Shown here one piece after another: positions 52,822 through 64,000 of a stretch of DNA of 64,000 bases (positions are counted from its first letter, which is position 1; every line of letters starts with the position of its first letter). Made by a program: the position numbers and the translations under genes. The notes under the pieces were generated by a model. The model searched no databases, was not told the DNA's origin, and saw nothing but the letters and a program-made list of their open reading frames with translations. Source of the DNA: Volutella citrinella (taxonomy: Eukaryota; Ascomycota; Sordariomycetes; Hypocreales; Nectriaceae); NCBI GenBank assembly GCA_034401135.1, contig JAWZSP010000003.1, positions 558,001-622,000 on the forward strand, read 5' to 3'.

Positions 52822-54450
52822 GCATCAGTCTATCGCCGATAGTCTACATGTGAGGCCGAGCTCACGTCACTCATGCACGAGCCATACTAGGGCATCCAGG
52901 CACGGACTCTCAGACGGATGAATGCTCTCTCCTACTCAAAGCCTGCAGCCAATTAGATGTGGCCGCCAAGTCTCCAAAAAGCAAAGTGATAGATATCAGC
53001 CATCTCCCCAAGACATGGCCAATAGCATGACGCATGAAGGATTTCTGTCAGTCATTGCTACCACGCTGTACCGCTACTAGTCGCATGCCTGCATGCTTAT
53101 GCTTATGAAACTCACATCAGCGCCACCTTGGTGTCCCCATGCCTCGCTTCGATGATGCGGGTGGCTGCCAGGCTCTCTGTTGCAACACCACTGCCCCTGG
53201 AAATTTCAGTCAGCCAAGCCATCAGGGAATTGAGGTGCAGTGCTGTCTGACCGTCGTAGGACTCTGCACGTTTACTGTTGATCAGCCACGAAGCGAGACA
53301 CTGCATCAAGCAGACGGCCCATTCTCCGCCTGGCATCGGAGGTTTAATTTCCCTTGCATGTTCGTATTCAGCTGTTACGTATGGCTTTCTGCCATGTCAC
53401 GTCAGAGTCTGCCTTGCCTGTACTTTGTCGAGACTCTCATTCCTGTTTCTTTGTAGTATTTTGCGGCTATAGTTGTAGGTCCAGGTACCCCGTATTTCTC
53501 TCCCCAGGATCGGCCGATCTGATCGGCATGGAGCCAAGCGAGGGGAATAATGTTCGGGCCATCGGCCGCTCAGCCGTCGGGTCAACCTCCCCCGCACCGG
53601 CATTCCAGCTCTGCCCAGCCCCGACCTGCAGCGGAGAGTTTGGCCATCCGACTCTATTTTTGGATCTTGGGTGAAGGGGAAGCTGAGCATGATTCGACAG
53701 CAGCCACAGTACCAATATTATCAGCAGAGACATACATTTCTGGCCAAAGGCAAATCAGCATCGATTTGCCATGTCTGTCTCTTCTTCTGAGGCCCCAATA
53801 CCAAGGGGTAAGTAAGCATGTGAAGTCGAGGACGCCACTCCTTGTGCTATGACGCACAATTGGCATCCACACCGATAGTCTGATTGAGAGGCGTCACAGC
53901 CCAGCCACGGCGCCATCTCGAACCCCTTTTGGCGTTTATACTACAGTGAACTGCAGGCGAATCCTACAGCCATTACTCTCGTCAATACCGGCCTCTGATT
54001 GGGAGCTAGTCCTAGGCATCAGCACGCATCTCGCCGCGGCTGACCCCGACCGCCGTCGATCAACCTAGCTGGCATTACCTTGTCTGGTGCCATGCGAGAT
54101 GTCGTTTCATGTGTCTCGACGCATTCGATGAGCTGAGAGGCAGCTGAGCACAGCTCCGGACGCTGATTGGCTCTCGGCACTTGAGCCAAACTGCGGCAGT
54201 AAGCTTCCCGGTAAGCTTCAGCTCACGGGATGCTAATGCACGATCAACAAGTCCTAGCATGGCCTCCAGCCACCGTAGGGCGGCAATAGAGACTATGTGC
54301 TAGCAAAGTATCTGTCAGAGGAGGTATATAAATTGCATATGCCGCTTGCGTTGGGCCATCCTATATCACACAGAGCATCATCCACAACCCAATACCCTAC
54401 ACCATCAATACAACATTCCTCAAGTCATCAGCACCTAGTCAACACCCATC
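52822..54450. other. Intergenic, 1.6 kb, no gene supported
   Basis: No recognisable protein in either strand. It contains a perfect 12-bp palindrome GATCGGCCGATC at 53508-53519 and, near its end, the TATA box and leader of the cysteine-rich secreted protein gene. Confidence 0.5.
54325..54332 (+). promoter_or_regulatory. TATA box of the cysteine-rich secreted protein gene
   Basis: TATATAAA 119 bp before the ATG at 54451, with the usual CA-rich leader between. Confidence 0.6.
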
Positions 54451-54894
54451 ATGCGCTTCGCAGCAGTCCTCTCTCTCCTCAGCCTCGTCGGCATGGGCAT
54501 GACGCAAGGATTCCCTGCGCCCGGCCGCAAATGCGGCTTCAAGATTGCACCCTGCCCCTCGGACCAGTACTGCAAGCCCGACTCCAAGACCTGCCGCGAC
54601 CTCAACCGCTGCTCCGGGACGTGCACATGGAAGAACCAGTATGACAGCTGCGGCGGATTCCGCATCAACCCGCCTAAGTGCAAGGACGGCTTCGTCTGCG
54701 AAAACGACCCCCGCAAGCCTGGAGACTGCGGCATGGCATGCGACAAGCCGGGAGTCTGCCTCCCCAAGAAAAAGCCGTCGTGCGGCGGCTTCCGGGGCGA
54801 GGCGTGCCCGCGAGGCAAGTACTGCTACGACAAGCCCAACGACGGCTGTGACCCCTTGAAAGGCGGTCGCGATTGTATTGGCATCTGTCTGTGA
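54451..54894 (+). CDS. Small secreted cysteine-rich protein, three six-Cys repeats
   Basis: A single-exon frame of 147 residues with a signal peptide (MRFAAVLSLLSLVGMGMTQG) and 18 cysteines. They fall into three blocks of six: Cys28/35/41/48/54/58, 67/77/83/93/97/103 and 111/119/125/133/142/146. In each block the second and third Cys are spaced CX5C (CPSDQYC, CKDGFVC, CPRGKYC). Blocks 2 and 3 start with SCGGFR and block 1 with KCGF. An even number of cysteines suggests all are paired in disulfides. It has no TM or GPI signal and is probably extracellular. Such proteins are typical effector or apoplastic candidates in host-associated fungi, but no function can be read from the sequence. Confidence 0.85.
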   Translation: MRFAAVLSLLSLVGMGMTQGFPAPGRKCGFKIAPCPSDQYCKPDSKTCRDLNRCSGTCTWKNQYDSCGGFRINPPKCKDGFVCENDPRKPGDCGMACDKPGVCLPKKKPSCGGFRGEACPRGKYCYDKPNDGCDPLKGGRDCIGICL

Positions 54895-56465
54895 GGCGGA
54901 TGGAGCCAGTCTGGGGTTTGGAGATGGACATGGAAGGGGATTCTACGGCCTGTCGAGTAGTTTACCAATGATTTCAATTGCTCTCAAAATACAGACAATG
55001 GTCCACATTATCAAATTAGTCGCTGATATCGAGGTGACCGCGGTGGTGTGATGGCCCAGACGTTGAAATGGGCGCATGCTGGTTGTTGGCCCCCCAGCAT
55101 CACCATCGTGCGTCGAGCACCCACACCACCCCCCACACACGCGAGCAGTATGGGTGGCGATGCGCACGATGGTACCTTGCAGGAATCCCTGGCTGGTACA
55201 GACGCAGCCTGGTCAGGAATGGCGGAAATCACTACATACTCGCTTCACGGAAAAATCCAGCCGAGGGGTCCGTACTGCGAATCCAGACAATGGCCGAGGC
55301 GCGTGGGGACTCGTACTGCACTCCAGTAAGAATCCTGCTCGAATCCCCGTAGCCGAGCCCGACTAGACCAGGCCGGGAACATTCCGAGATGGGGACGGGG
55401 ACTGGAGTAATGGGTCTAGTCAGTGACAGTCATAGCGAAGGGTGCAGAGCCAGGTCCAGCCGCGCTACCGAAGATGCCGCGGTTGCGAATTCCGGGGTTA
55501 GATTGATAAGATGCTGAGGACCCAGTGCGAGGCACGAGAAAGGGAAAGAAAAATCAAAACAAAAAAGAAAAGGGGACCATTCCGTGGGTGCGATGTGGGT
55601 AGTCGTTTGGAATACGGAATACCTGGCAGAGAAAATAGCCCGTCTCGCCCTATTCAGTCATGCGAATTCCGATAGTGCCCCCCAACTACTCAAGCAGGTT
55701 AGACGGAGTCCCGGACAGGCAGCCGTAGCACACTTTGGCTGGTGGATCCGACTTTTCAGCTGCTCGACCAGGGGGGATGCCACACAAAGTCCATTCGCCG
55801 CCGGAACTCGCGGGCCAGAGAATTTGAGAGGCTTTTCCTTTCAAAGTGGGCCATCCCATCGCGTGGACGGTGGACCGGGGGGTCTCACTGATAATCTGCT
55901 GATTGATAACAAGCGAAGCGCGGCGCGCCAGGGGCATGCATGTGGGTGGGCGTGGAGGTGGTGGCATCATTTCAAATTAATTCGACAGCCAAGAACTTTT
56001 TCTTCGGCTCGTCAGGTGATTCCGATGAAGATGGGATGTAGACGATCTAATCAATTGCAGACACCAGTTCACTCACATACACACAAAGAATCAGATCTCT
56101 TGTAGGACAGTCTCCATCTGGAGTATTAACTCGTTTGTTTCGTATATGGTATTATATTATAATCTAGCAACCCGGGCAGGGATTCAAAATTAAGAGCAGA
56201 AAGATGTCCTCCTTTCGATACTCTAGCCCCCCAAAAAATACCCTGCCCGTTGGACAGCTGCGTAGAAGTCAATTATAGAAGATGGTTGCCCAACTAGCGC
56301 CTCTGCTTTTCAACCCTTCCCCCCAAAATGAAGAAACAGGGAGACGTCAAGAGGAGAGAGCGGCTAGATTAACGCGGCCCGTTTTGGTTGAAGGATAAAA
56401 AGACAGGATGCCAGGGCGAGCCGTATTCGTGCTCTCGTCTACTCGTGTGATTTTTGGCATTTCGC
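54895..56465. other. Intergenic, 1.6 kb, no gene supported
   Basis: ORFs such as 55584-56105 have no recognisable domain or signal. AT-rich near 56140-56165. It includes the 3' flanks of the two converging secreted-protein genes. Confidence 0.5.
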
Positions 56466-57144
56466 TTAGAGCTGGAAGACGGCGACAACGGCGGCGGCAG
56501 CGGCGACGAAGCCAGAGACGGCGACGGCGTTGCCAGCGTTGGCGATGACCTGAGTAGGGGTGGGGGAGGAGGCAGGGGGCTTCTGGCCGGAGGGAGCAGC
56601 GGAGCCGGACTGGCAGACAGGTTAGCAGCTGGTTCGTCTGATGGATGAGATGGAGGAAGAGTCTACTTACAGACTTGGTGGTGGGAGCGGCAGCAGTGGT
56701 CTGAGCAGCCTCGCCAGCCTTGGTGGTAGGCTTGGCAGCATCCTCAGCCTTGGTGGTAGGCTTGGGGGCCTCCTCGGCCTTGGTGGTGGGCTTGGCAGCC
56801 TCCTCGGCCTTGGTGGTGGGCTTGCTCTCCTCGGCGGGCTTGGAGCTGGAGGCGGGGGCATCGACGATGGGGGAGCCCATGTCCTTGCAGATGTCGTAGC
56901 CGTACTTGATGGTCTGCTCGGCGGTGGAGGGGCAGTCCTTGGCGGCGCACTCGCGGAAGTAGTTCTGGAGGGAGCTCATCTTGCAGAAGCACAGGTACAT
57001 GTTGGCCTCCTTGCAGTCCAGGGGAGGGTGCTCGGTGATGACGTTGGTGAAGCAGGTGACGGCGCAGGCGGACTGGGCGTTGGCCATGGAGGCCATGGAC
57101 AGGATGCCGGCGGCGGCGATCTGGACGGAGGTGGAGAACTTCAT
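56466..57144 (-). CDS. CFEM-domain GPI-anchored cell-surface protein
   Basis: Exons 57144-56671 and 56609-56466, joined over a 61-nt intron, encode 205 residues. A signal peptide (MKFSTSVQIAAAGILSMASMANA) is followed by an eight-cysteine CFEM domain: Cys27, 31, 44, 52, 54, 66, 71 and 86. Then comes a Lys/Thr/Pro repeat region (four KPTTKAE-type units) and a hydrophobic C-terminus (AVSGFVAAAAAVVAVF) for GPI attachment. Some CFEM proteins capture haem or act in adhesion. The Asp that ligates haem iron three residues before the fourth Cys in haem-binding members is Met49 here, so haem binding is doubtful. Without the splice, the frame runs into an unrelated tail, which supports the intron. Confidence 0.92.
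56721..56820. repeat. 30-bp minisatellite inside the CFEM gene
   Basis: Three full 30-bp units (56721-56750, 56751-56780, 56781-56810) and part of a fourth. On the minus strand each encodes ten residues of the KPTTKAEEA type. Copy number in such stalk repeats often varies between strains. Confidence 0.85.
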
Positions 57145-57297
57145 GGTGATGGTTGGGAGGGTTGTGTCTTTGTCTAAAACGAGAGAACAAAAGCTGGGTC
57201 CGGAGAGCGAATGACTGAAGTTGTCGGAGACTGGAGTGGTTGATGGGCAGTGCGGAGTGAGAAGAAGGAATCCATCGAGGAGGCGGGAGCGGCTCCT

Positions 57298-57304
57298 CCT
57301 TATA
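57298..57304 (-). promoter_or_regulatory. TATA box of the CFEM gene
   Basis: TATAAGG on the minus strand, 153 bp before the ATG at 57144. Confidence 0.45.
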
Positions 57305-57825
57305 GTCAGAGCCAAGTCACCTCGACCAGCGGGAACGGGATGCACATCTGGGCCTTGCCAGGCACATCCAGCTCGTCTAGCCGCGGGCAGCGTCGTTAGC
57401 CCATCTCATCGACGTGCCCACGCCTCCGCCATCCCGCGCCATGCCAACCATGAGCAGCTACTGGACTACTCTCGGGATGGGGACATGGTCCGCCTATACC
57501 ATAACATGCCATGCCATGCCTTGCCATGCCACCCCTGTCGCCTCCTCCACCGTTCAGGTTCAGCAGCAACATCCACCCACCCACACCTTCACACTTGGTC
57601 CCTCCTCATGTCCGTGCCTGGCGCATCCCCCTTTGGTGCCTGGGCTCCCATCACCGGCGAATCCAGCAACTGAACTGATCTGACCCCAAGCCCGGGTCTC
57701 CACTGACACTTCGGCGACTGGTTCTCGCCGGGGTCCCCCCTCGTCGTTGGTGGCGTGCGGCATAATTTCACGCAACGCCCAAGAACCCACACCAACGGGG
57801 CTTTACCTAAACAGGGGGTTTAAAG

Positions 57826-57844
57826 TTATCTGATCATCTGATAA
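57826..57844. promoter_or_regulatory. Paired GATA-factor site of the ATCWGATAA type
   Basis: ATCTGATAA at 57836-57844, and TTATCTGAT at 57826-57834, the reverse complement of ATCAGATAA. Both match ATCWGATAA, the extended GATA consensus reported for the iron-regulatory repressor SreA of Aspergillus. A further TCAGATTA follows directly. The nearest gene start is the CFEM gene, about 690 bp away. Confidence 0.5.
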
Positions 57845-60120
57845 TCAGATTAGGGCACCCGTTCTCTCCGTCGAGCCACCAAGCAAGCCATCCGGAGCCT
57901 TTTTTCTTCCTCTGCGGCTCCCGCTTCAGCTGTTCCCCTGGTCAGTTGGTGGATCCTCGATGACTGGCAAGCCGAGGCGCGCGTCCTCTTCCTTGGCCGG
58001 CTGTTGGCTCTGTTGGTTTGCCCATTGTACGTAACGCATTCCCACCTCCATCCCACCCCGTCCCCATGCCATCGCTTAAGGCTGGGCTGCTTCTTCTGCT
58101 GCTTCTGCAATGCGCACCTAGCCGTCATTGATGCATGGCGCAGGCTAGGGTACGCGAGAGACAGGGAGAGCAGGGGTTATTATGTACTCTGGGCACCTGC
58201 GAACTTGGCGATGGTGCGTGGTATTGGGTCTGCCGTCCATAGTAGCATGACCTTTCTCCATCAGGCTGGATCCATGCGCCGAGCCCGGCCGGTCAATCTC
58301 GCCATGCCACCTCGAGCTTTCAGCTGGTGCAGCTACTTACTCGACGCAGCATGGGCATCAGGCACCACTACTACCACACCGACGATATCGGGGCGTCTTT
58401 CCGGGGTGGTCGTCCCGGCGCTTCTGCTACTGCTGATTTTGATGACTACTCGTTCTTTCTGATGCCGCCGTCGCCGCAGTAGCCGATGGTCCTGTCCTAT
58501 ATCCCGTGCGAAGCGTCTGGTGTGGCTCCGATGGACGGACGGCGTCGATCACGGAGACGAGATGCGCAAGGGTGAAGATATTCTGGATTTCTGCAGCTCA
58601 AGCCCTGGACCAACACTCTGTTGCTGTTGGTCGCGCGCCTCAAACGACCGTCGCTGTTGGTGCTGATGGCTGAGCTGGGATGGCCCAGGGCAATGTGCTC
58701 CGCCAGACCGGCACCGGCGGAGGAATCCAAGTGTCCGAGCCTTGGGACGTGCTGGCAACGACCAGTGCTGCTCTGGTCTTTCCCGTATTACTGAGAGATC
58801 GTCCTTGGCTGTCCTAGCATAGCAAGACAGCATCACCACCGGCTCCTTGGTGTTGACGGTAGCCGCAAGCCGTCTCGGCAGTTCATCAGCCGTACCCGTT
58901 GTTGCTTCTGCGCGATGTGCCGGCATAACCAAGCTAGTCCGATGGTAGCAACAAGCAGCAGCAACCAGCGGCAGCAGCACACAGAGTTCGATGCCATCCA
59001 GCCATCCCCCCGGCCCGCTCCCTCCTCCATCAACTTCAGCTCCGGGCTAGGGGCAAACCAAGACGGGGAACAGCCCTGCTAATTACCGCGAGCAATGGCA
59101 AACGACCAATATTGCCCTCTTTGCCGCCCAGAATCGCCAAACTCGGGCCCTCGGTGGGGCAGAGTCGACGCCGGCATGCCGAGGTGAAGAAGAACGAGGC
59201 CTGATGCAGTGTGGGCTTCTCCCCACCATGGAAGAAAAACTAATTAATTAGTTAGTTCCCTACCCTGGGCTTTCCCCATCGGGCGATTCTGGACCAGACT
59301 GACCGTGACCAGCAATAGCCGAAGCTGATGCCCCCCGTCTTGTCCACACAGGCATCAACTTGCTCAATCCCACACACCCATCATCCCACACTCCCCCTCA
59401 ACCGAGCCGAGCATGGGGCGATGCAGCCACTCACGGTTATCAATCTGCCAAGGATCCCGCGCTTGGCGGCCCCCCTTGTTCCCTGTTTCCAGTCAGTCAT
59501 GTCACCCCAAATCCCCAATGGACAAATAGTCCCGCCATTGCCTCCGGCTCCGTGGACAGGGGGCCAGGGGATCTGTGGCCAATTGCGCCGCGCCAAAGCA
59601 TCAGTCTCTGCTCCGACCCTTGCAGCTGATAAGATCGTATTGATGCAGGGCCAAGATGAACGGTTCCATCTAATCTATCATCGCATCACAAGCCAGCCGA
59701 CACATCAGGTGTGGCTTCCAAACGCGTCAGCAGTATTTGCCACTGCATCGACCTGATGCCTCCCATCGACCTATCATCTAGCGATCCCCTTGACACTGCA
59801 TCTATGACAACCAACAAAGTTGATTTTTTTGTTGTTAGTCTCCAACGTCCAAGTTAGTCCTTCGTCGTAACCGAGGCCATCGCTCCAGCCGTGTTGGGCA
59901 CACTCCACAACGGACACCCGGCGGAACACTGGCATTCTCCTGTTCGTCAACGATGCGTCTTTGAATTCTTTCGCTATGATTCTTCATCTTGACTTCATTC
60001 TCGTCCTTGATATCCAGGGCATAACATCTCACAAGGAACCAAAGTCCTTCCTCCTAAAAGTAAAGTCCTTCCATGGCCCAGACGCCGATGATCCACACAA
60101 AACTCCATAATGACACTCGC

Positions 60121-63100
60121 TCACTTTAAATCGCTCAAAATCCCCTTTGCCTTGAGAATGGCCCCCAACTCCTTTAATCTAACAGGCTTCGTCAGGAACA
60201 AATCTACGCCACTCCCAATCGCCTCCTTCTGCGCACTCTCCGACGCGAGGCCCGACAGCGCCAGGATTAGTGTTGGCTGCAGCCGGTGTTTCTGCTCGAG
60301 AGCCCGGATCCGCCTCGTTGCCTCGAACCCATCCATCACCGGCATCGTGATATCCATTAGGATGCATTTGTAGTGTCCTGTGGTTTGTTGATACGCATCC
60401 AGCGCCTCCTGCCCGTTTGTGGCGGTATGATATAGACGCCCCAGCTTGTTCACAAATGACGCCAAAATCTTGAGGTTGATGCCGTTGTCGTCGACCAGCA
60501 AGAAATCGGGGCAGGGCGGAGTCGGCGGACAGTCTGGTTGCCGGCACAGCTTCTTCGAGTTGCCAGGGTAGGACACTTTCCGAGCCAGGTGAGGTCGCTC
60601 GGCCACTTGACTGGCCTCGTCCGATTCGTATGTCGAGGCAGCTGATATCTGATCTGCTCCTCGCTTCGCTTTGCGGTTCATGACCAGTGAGAGGGCCGGA
60701 ACTAGTTTGCGGGGTGTGATTGGCTGTGTGATGAACTCGAAAGGCCCCAGTCGTCCCGTCTTCTTCTCTCCAGTTGTGTACTGATATGCACTGAGCGCAT
60801 TGGAGCATATCACCAGACACGGCTGCTTTCCATTTCGACAGTTGGGGTCCACGGGGGCCGCCAGAGCATCCTCCGAGCAGATGATGACATCCGGCAGCGT
60901 CTCCCCGCAGAGGTCGGTGGTGGTCTCCATGTGAAGCGTGTCGCGGCACACGCGTTCGACGAGGGCATCGGGCTGTTGATGGTCAGGCAGCTGCGGGTGT
61001 TTGCTGAAACCTGCTATAAGCACCCGTTTTTTCGCCATGAGCTGGTGCATCTGTGCTTTGATCAACTCATCAGCATCCGACACCTCGAGAGGAATCTCCG
61101 TAGGTGAGGAGTTGCGAGACAAGGGTATAGAAACCCTGACAGTTGTTCCGGATCCAACTTTGCTGCTGATCGCAATGTGGCCGCCCAAGGATGAAACAAT
61201 CTGCTTGACCAGGCTCAGTCCAAGGCCAGTACCCGGTGCAAGCTCGTTCTCCTGCGAAAAAGCTTTGTAGAGCCCGTTTTGGAGGTAGCTTTCGCTCATG
61301 CCAACTCCAGTATCGACAACTGTAAGGTTGATGCGGCAATCGTGCTCGTGGCCCTCAACAGGCTCGATAGGGGACTGTTCCAGAATCACCTTGATAATCC
61401 CCCGTCGGGTGTACTTGAGGGAATTGCCAAACAGGTTCATCACGATGCGACGGATAGCTCCCGGCTGAGCATAAAAGTCCCAGGTGAGAGACGGGTCCAT
61501 CATGAGCACGACAGTCACCTCTCCGAATCGCACCTGGACCTCTCCCTTTTTGGTGAGAGTAGGCCCAAGCTCCTCCATAGCACGGACAGAATCCAGATGC
61601 CGCATCGCGTTGGCGTCCTTGTGGTAGTCACTGGAGAATGACTTCTGCCGAGATAGTTGGGCGATGGACAGGTGCTGGAAATTGAAGCCCGCCGAGACAC
61701 TCTCCATGACTTCTTCGACGAGAAGATCCAGCCGCGTCTCCTTCAGCAGTGTCTGAGCACCTGGCTCATGAGAGGATGGCCCTCCAAGCATCCGAAGCCC
61801 GCTTCCTCGCCTCTGCTTGTTGTCCTTGCCCATGAAGTGGTTAATCTTGGAATAGTCCAGGAGATGATCTACCGTATCGGTGAGAGTACGGCAGCATGTC
61901 TCAATCATGTGGGCCAAGTTGCCCTGTGGATTGTTGAGGCTTGTCTCGTGCAGGAGCTCGACGCCAAGAATGATGCCATGGAGCGGGGAGCGCAGCTCGT
62001 GTGATAACGAGCCGAGCGTGTCAGCCTTTGCCTTGTCGGCCATGACGGCTTCCAGCCGGAGCTTTTCCATGGCCGCAAGCATGCCAAATGCCCGTAGGTA
62101 ATTGAGATCATCGCACCCGGTAAAGATCCTTGTTGGCGTCAAGGTATATGCAAAGGCGCCAATGGACCACTTCTCCTTGCGGGGATCCCAGATGGGCACA
62201 AACGCTACGCTGCGGGCCCCTGGGAACATCTGAAGTATCATGCGACCTTCCTTTTGTCGGTCCCAGTACGAGTACGTTGCATCAGGGGCTTCGAACTCCC
62301 CAAGCGGTGGCGTTGAGCAGGACTCTACAATTGGTGCAGGCGAGAACTTGTTCACCCCTGCGGCAGTCGACGTACCATCCAGGTCATCCTCGAATTCGTC
62401 CGTTCGCTTCAGCCCTCTGTTCGCATCAAAGTTGAAGACTTGCCCTTTAGGGTAGCGTCGGAGCAGCCGCCTGAGAAATCGCCGTGAAAGAGGCTTCGGA
62501 GACGGCATGCCAGGCGAGTCCTCAACGAGATTCGAGTGCCCGAGAATTCGGCTACTTGGCCAGCCATTGTCCGTTGACAATAACTCGTCGTCATCGTCGT
62601 CGTCGCTATCGCTATCGAAGCCGGAGGGCTTGGGGGTGGGTTTGGTGATGAAAGCCAAGCTGTCGCGGCGCTGCATCCTAGGTGGCGCACCACCAAACCC
62701 TGACGGGGTCCCGTCCAGAAACACGCAGCCCTCGGTGTCGGCGGCCTCCTTGATGATTTTGGCCGCGCGGGAGAAGACCATCTCTGGGTCGCATCGCATC
62801 TGTGCTGCCGCTGTGTCTTGCCCGTTGGCCCCTCTGGGGGTGCTCGGGGTGCCTGGGGCATTTGTTGCAGTGGTGTCCTTGGCGTCATTCATCTTATCCT
62901 CAAATCTGAGGCCGTTTGTGGCCTGTGGCTTCGTCGTCGTGGTTGGTGGTGGCGCCGAGGTAGGCCCCCAGGCCGGGGCCATGGACCTGCCCTCGAGAAA
63001 GGATCCGATGCCTCGGGTCATCCTTTCATGGCGGCTCTGGACGCTCTTGAGTCTGTTGGCCTCGAGATGATTCATGATGATGCGAGAAATGTTTCGTAGT

Positions 63101-63800
63101 ACGGCCGAGTTCGTTTCGGGCCATGGTGTGGTGGCATCGTGCACGACACAGACAACGCCGATGTTGATGCCGCGCTTGGTCCGGATCGGGGCGGCAGCGT
63201 AGAACTTGTGGCCACTTCCGCTCTCGCAATTCTTCTTGCTGTTGAAGCGCGGATCCTCGGTTAGGTCATCTACGACGACTACGGGCAGCTCGGTGAGGTT
63301 TGTGTATTGGTCGAATGAAGCGGCGTCCTGGGTGCACAAGACATATTCGCACACACCCTCGGAGCGGAGCACAGAGGTGCCGCACAACCAAAGCGGATCG
63401 GTATTCCTTGCGGGCGCAAGACTGGGAACCAGGGGAATGGACGTGGTCGCTTCAGTGATGATGTACTGGTGGGTTTGGTCGAAGAGGGAGATCATGCCTC
63501 GCGAGGTGCCGGTCTGGCAAGCTGCGAGCTGGCACAGGGCTGTCAAGGTGTCATCGGCGCAAGCCTTCAAGCCGGCGGCCTCGGCATCAGAGATGTTGCC
63601 CAAGTCATTGCCGCGTGCGGAAGCTACCAAATAATTATCATACCTGCAAAGACGAGGGCACCTAGTCAGCAAATGTCGGCCATGGGATGGGCTCTGCCGG
63701 CAGAGATGAGGGAGCAGAAAAGGCAAACCCACTTGAACGTCTCTCGCTCGCGCGTCCACTCGGAGACGACGACCTTTTCGAATGTCGGCGGGGATGTCAT
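60121..63800 (-). CDS. Hybrid histidine kinase (GAF-HisKA-HATPase-receiver)
   Basis: Exons 63800-63733 and 63643-60121, joined over an 89-nt intron, encode about 1196 residues. After a short N-terminus comes a GAF sensor domain (about 60-230; LPVVVVDDLTEDPRF, FYAAAPIRTKRG), then a long Ser/Pro/Asp-rich linker. The H-box reads GSLSHELRSPLHG with the phosphorylated His near 570. The ATPase domain has the N-box NLFGNSLKYTRRG, DTGVGMS and GTGLGLSLV. The C-terminal receiver has FLLVDDNGINLKI and the phospho-acceptor Asp in CILMDITMPVMDG near 1121. No TM segments, so a soluble sensor feeding the Ypd1-Ssk1/Skn7 phosphorelay is expected. The donor GTGGGT was chosen for phase and gives ETFKYDNYLV across the junction. 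Confidence 0.93.
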
Positions 63801-64000
63801 GGGACCCGATTGCCGTCTGGCAATTGAAATGGATAGACTGAAGATGCGTTTCGATCGGTCGGGTAGTGATTTTGATGGGGTGCGAACAGCGCCGCTCAGA
63901 GGGAGGGGCTCATTCAGGCCAGGACTTTGCTGTCGTCTTGGGCCTCTGCCAGGATTGTGGTGCTACGAATGCCACTATCGTGTCGGGAAGAGCAGAGCGA

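Larger units (their letters stand above)
57145..60120. other. Intergenic, about 3 kb, no gene supported
   Basis: Promoter side of the CFEM gene and, at the far end, the 3' flank of the histidine kinase gene. No ORF has a recognisable domain. It contains a CATGC/CATGCC microsatellite at about 57507-57532 and the paired GATA-type site at 57826-57844. A very small or non-coding gene cannot be excluded. Confidence 0.5.

Noticed and set aside
53508..53519. 12-bp palindrome GATCGGCCGATC as an operator
   Set aside because: Perfect but short, single copy, and about 900 bp from the nearest start; not distinguishable from chance.
55584..56105. 173-codon frame between the two secreted-protein genes
   Set aside because: No signal peptide, domain or splice context; composition fits chance.

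Overview
The window looks like nuclear DNA of a filamentous ascomycete (Pezizomycotina, most likely Sordariomycetes/Hypocreales; the species cannot be named from sequence alone). The grounds are short introns (mostly 47-110 nt, with CTRAY-like branch sites), roughly one gene per 2.5-3 kb, and fungal-specific families: CFEM and GPI proteins, Zn2Cys6 regulators, a NACHT/STAND protein, a hybrid histidine kinase and a 14-TM DHA2 drug transporter. No rRNA, tRNA, CRISPR array or intact transposon was recognised.

Layout. 1-13.4 kb is mostly housekeeping: a kinesin-6 motor, a four-TM membrane protein, the signal peptidase subunit SEC11, a CsbD-like small protein, a multi-pass membrane protein and a conserved fungal protein often mislabelled as a geranylgeranyl diphosphate synthase. 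14.0-24.4 kb holds the most striking locus. It has a 2265-residue fusion of an SF1 (UPF1/ZNFX1-like) helicase with three CbxX-type AAA+ modules, an antisense-overlapping tyrosine-rich ORF, a perfect 40-bp inverted repeat, a kinase-like gene, and an 86-bp in-frame relic of the tail of a second helicase-AAA gene. 24.4-27.6 kb has a GPI-anchored protein and an F-box-like protein.

28-40 kb is metabolic. A sugar-porter transporter is divergent from a PL26-type rhamnogalacturonan lyase that has no signal peptide, which suggests uptake followed by intracellular breakdown. Next come an Mtr-like amino acid permease and an amidohydrolase divergent from ornithine aminotransferase. 40.5-57.2 kb is accessory in character: a Zn2Cys6 regulator, a short-chain dehydrogenase, a NACHT NTPase, an F-box-like protein, a regulator-like protein, a DHA2 exporter with a 15-nt micro-exon and a GC-AG intron, a secreted protein with three six-cysteine repeats, and a CFEM GPI protein. 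57.1-60.1 kb has no recognisable gene apart from a paired GATA-type site. 60.1-63.8 kb encodes a GAF-containing hybrid histidine kinase.

Two otherwise intact genes (the kinesin and the 10.3-kb membrane protein) carry an in-frame TAG inside exon-like sequence. In each case removing a small multiple-of-three intron would restore the frame; transcript data are needed to tell mini-introns from real lesions. Exon joins were worked out by eye from GT/AG consensus, phase and protein continuity.
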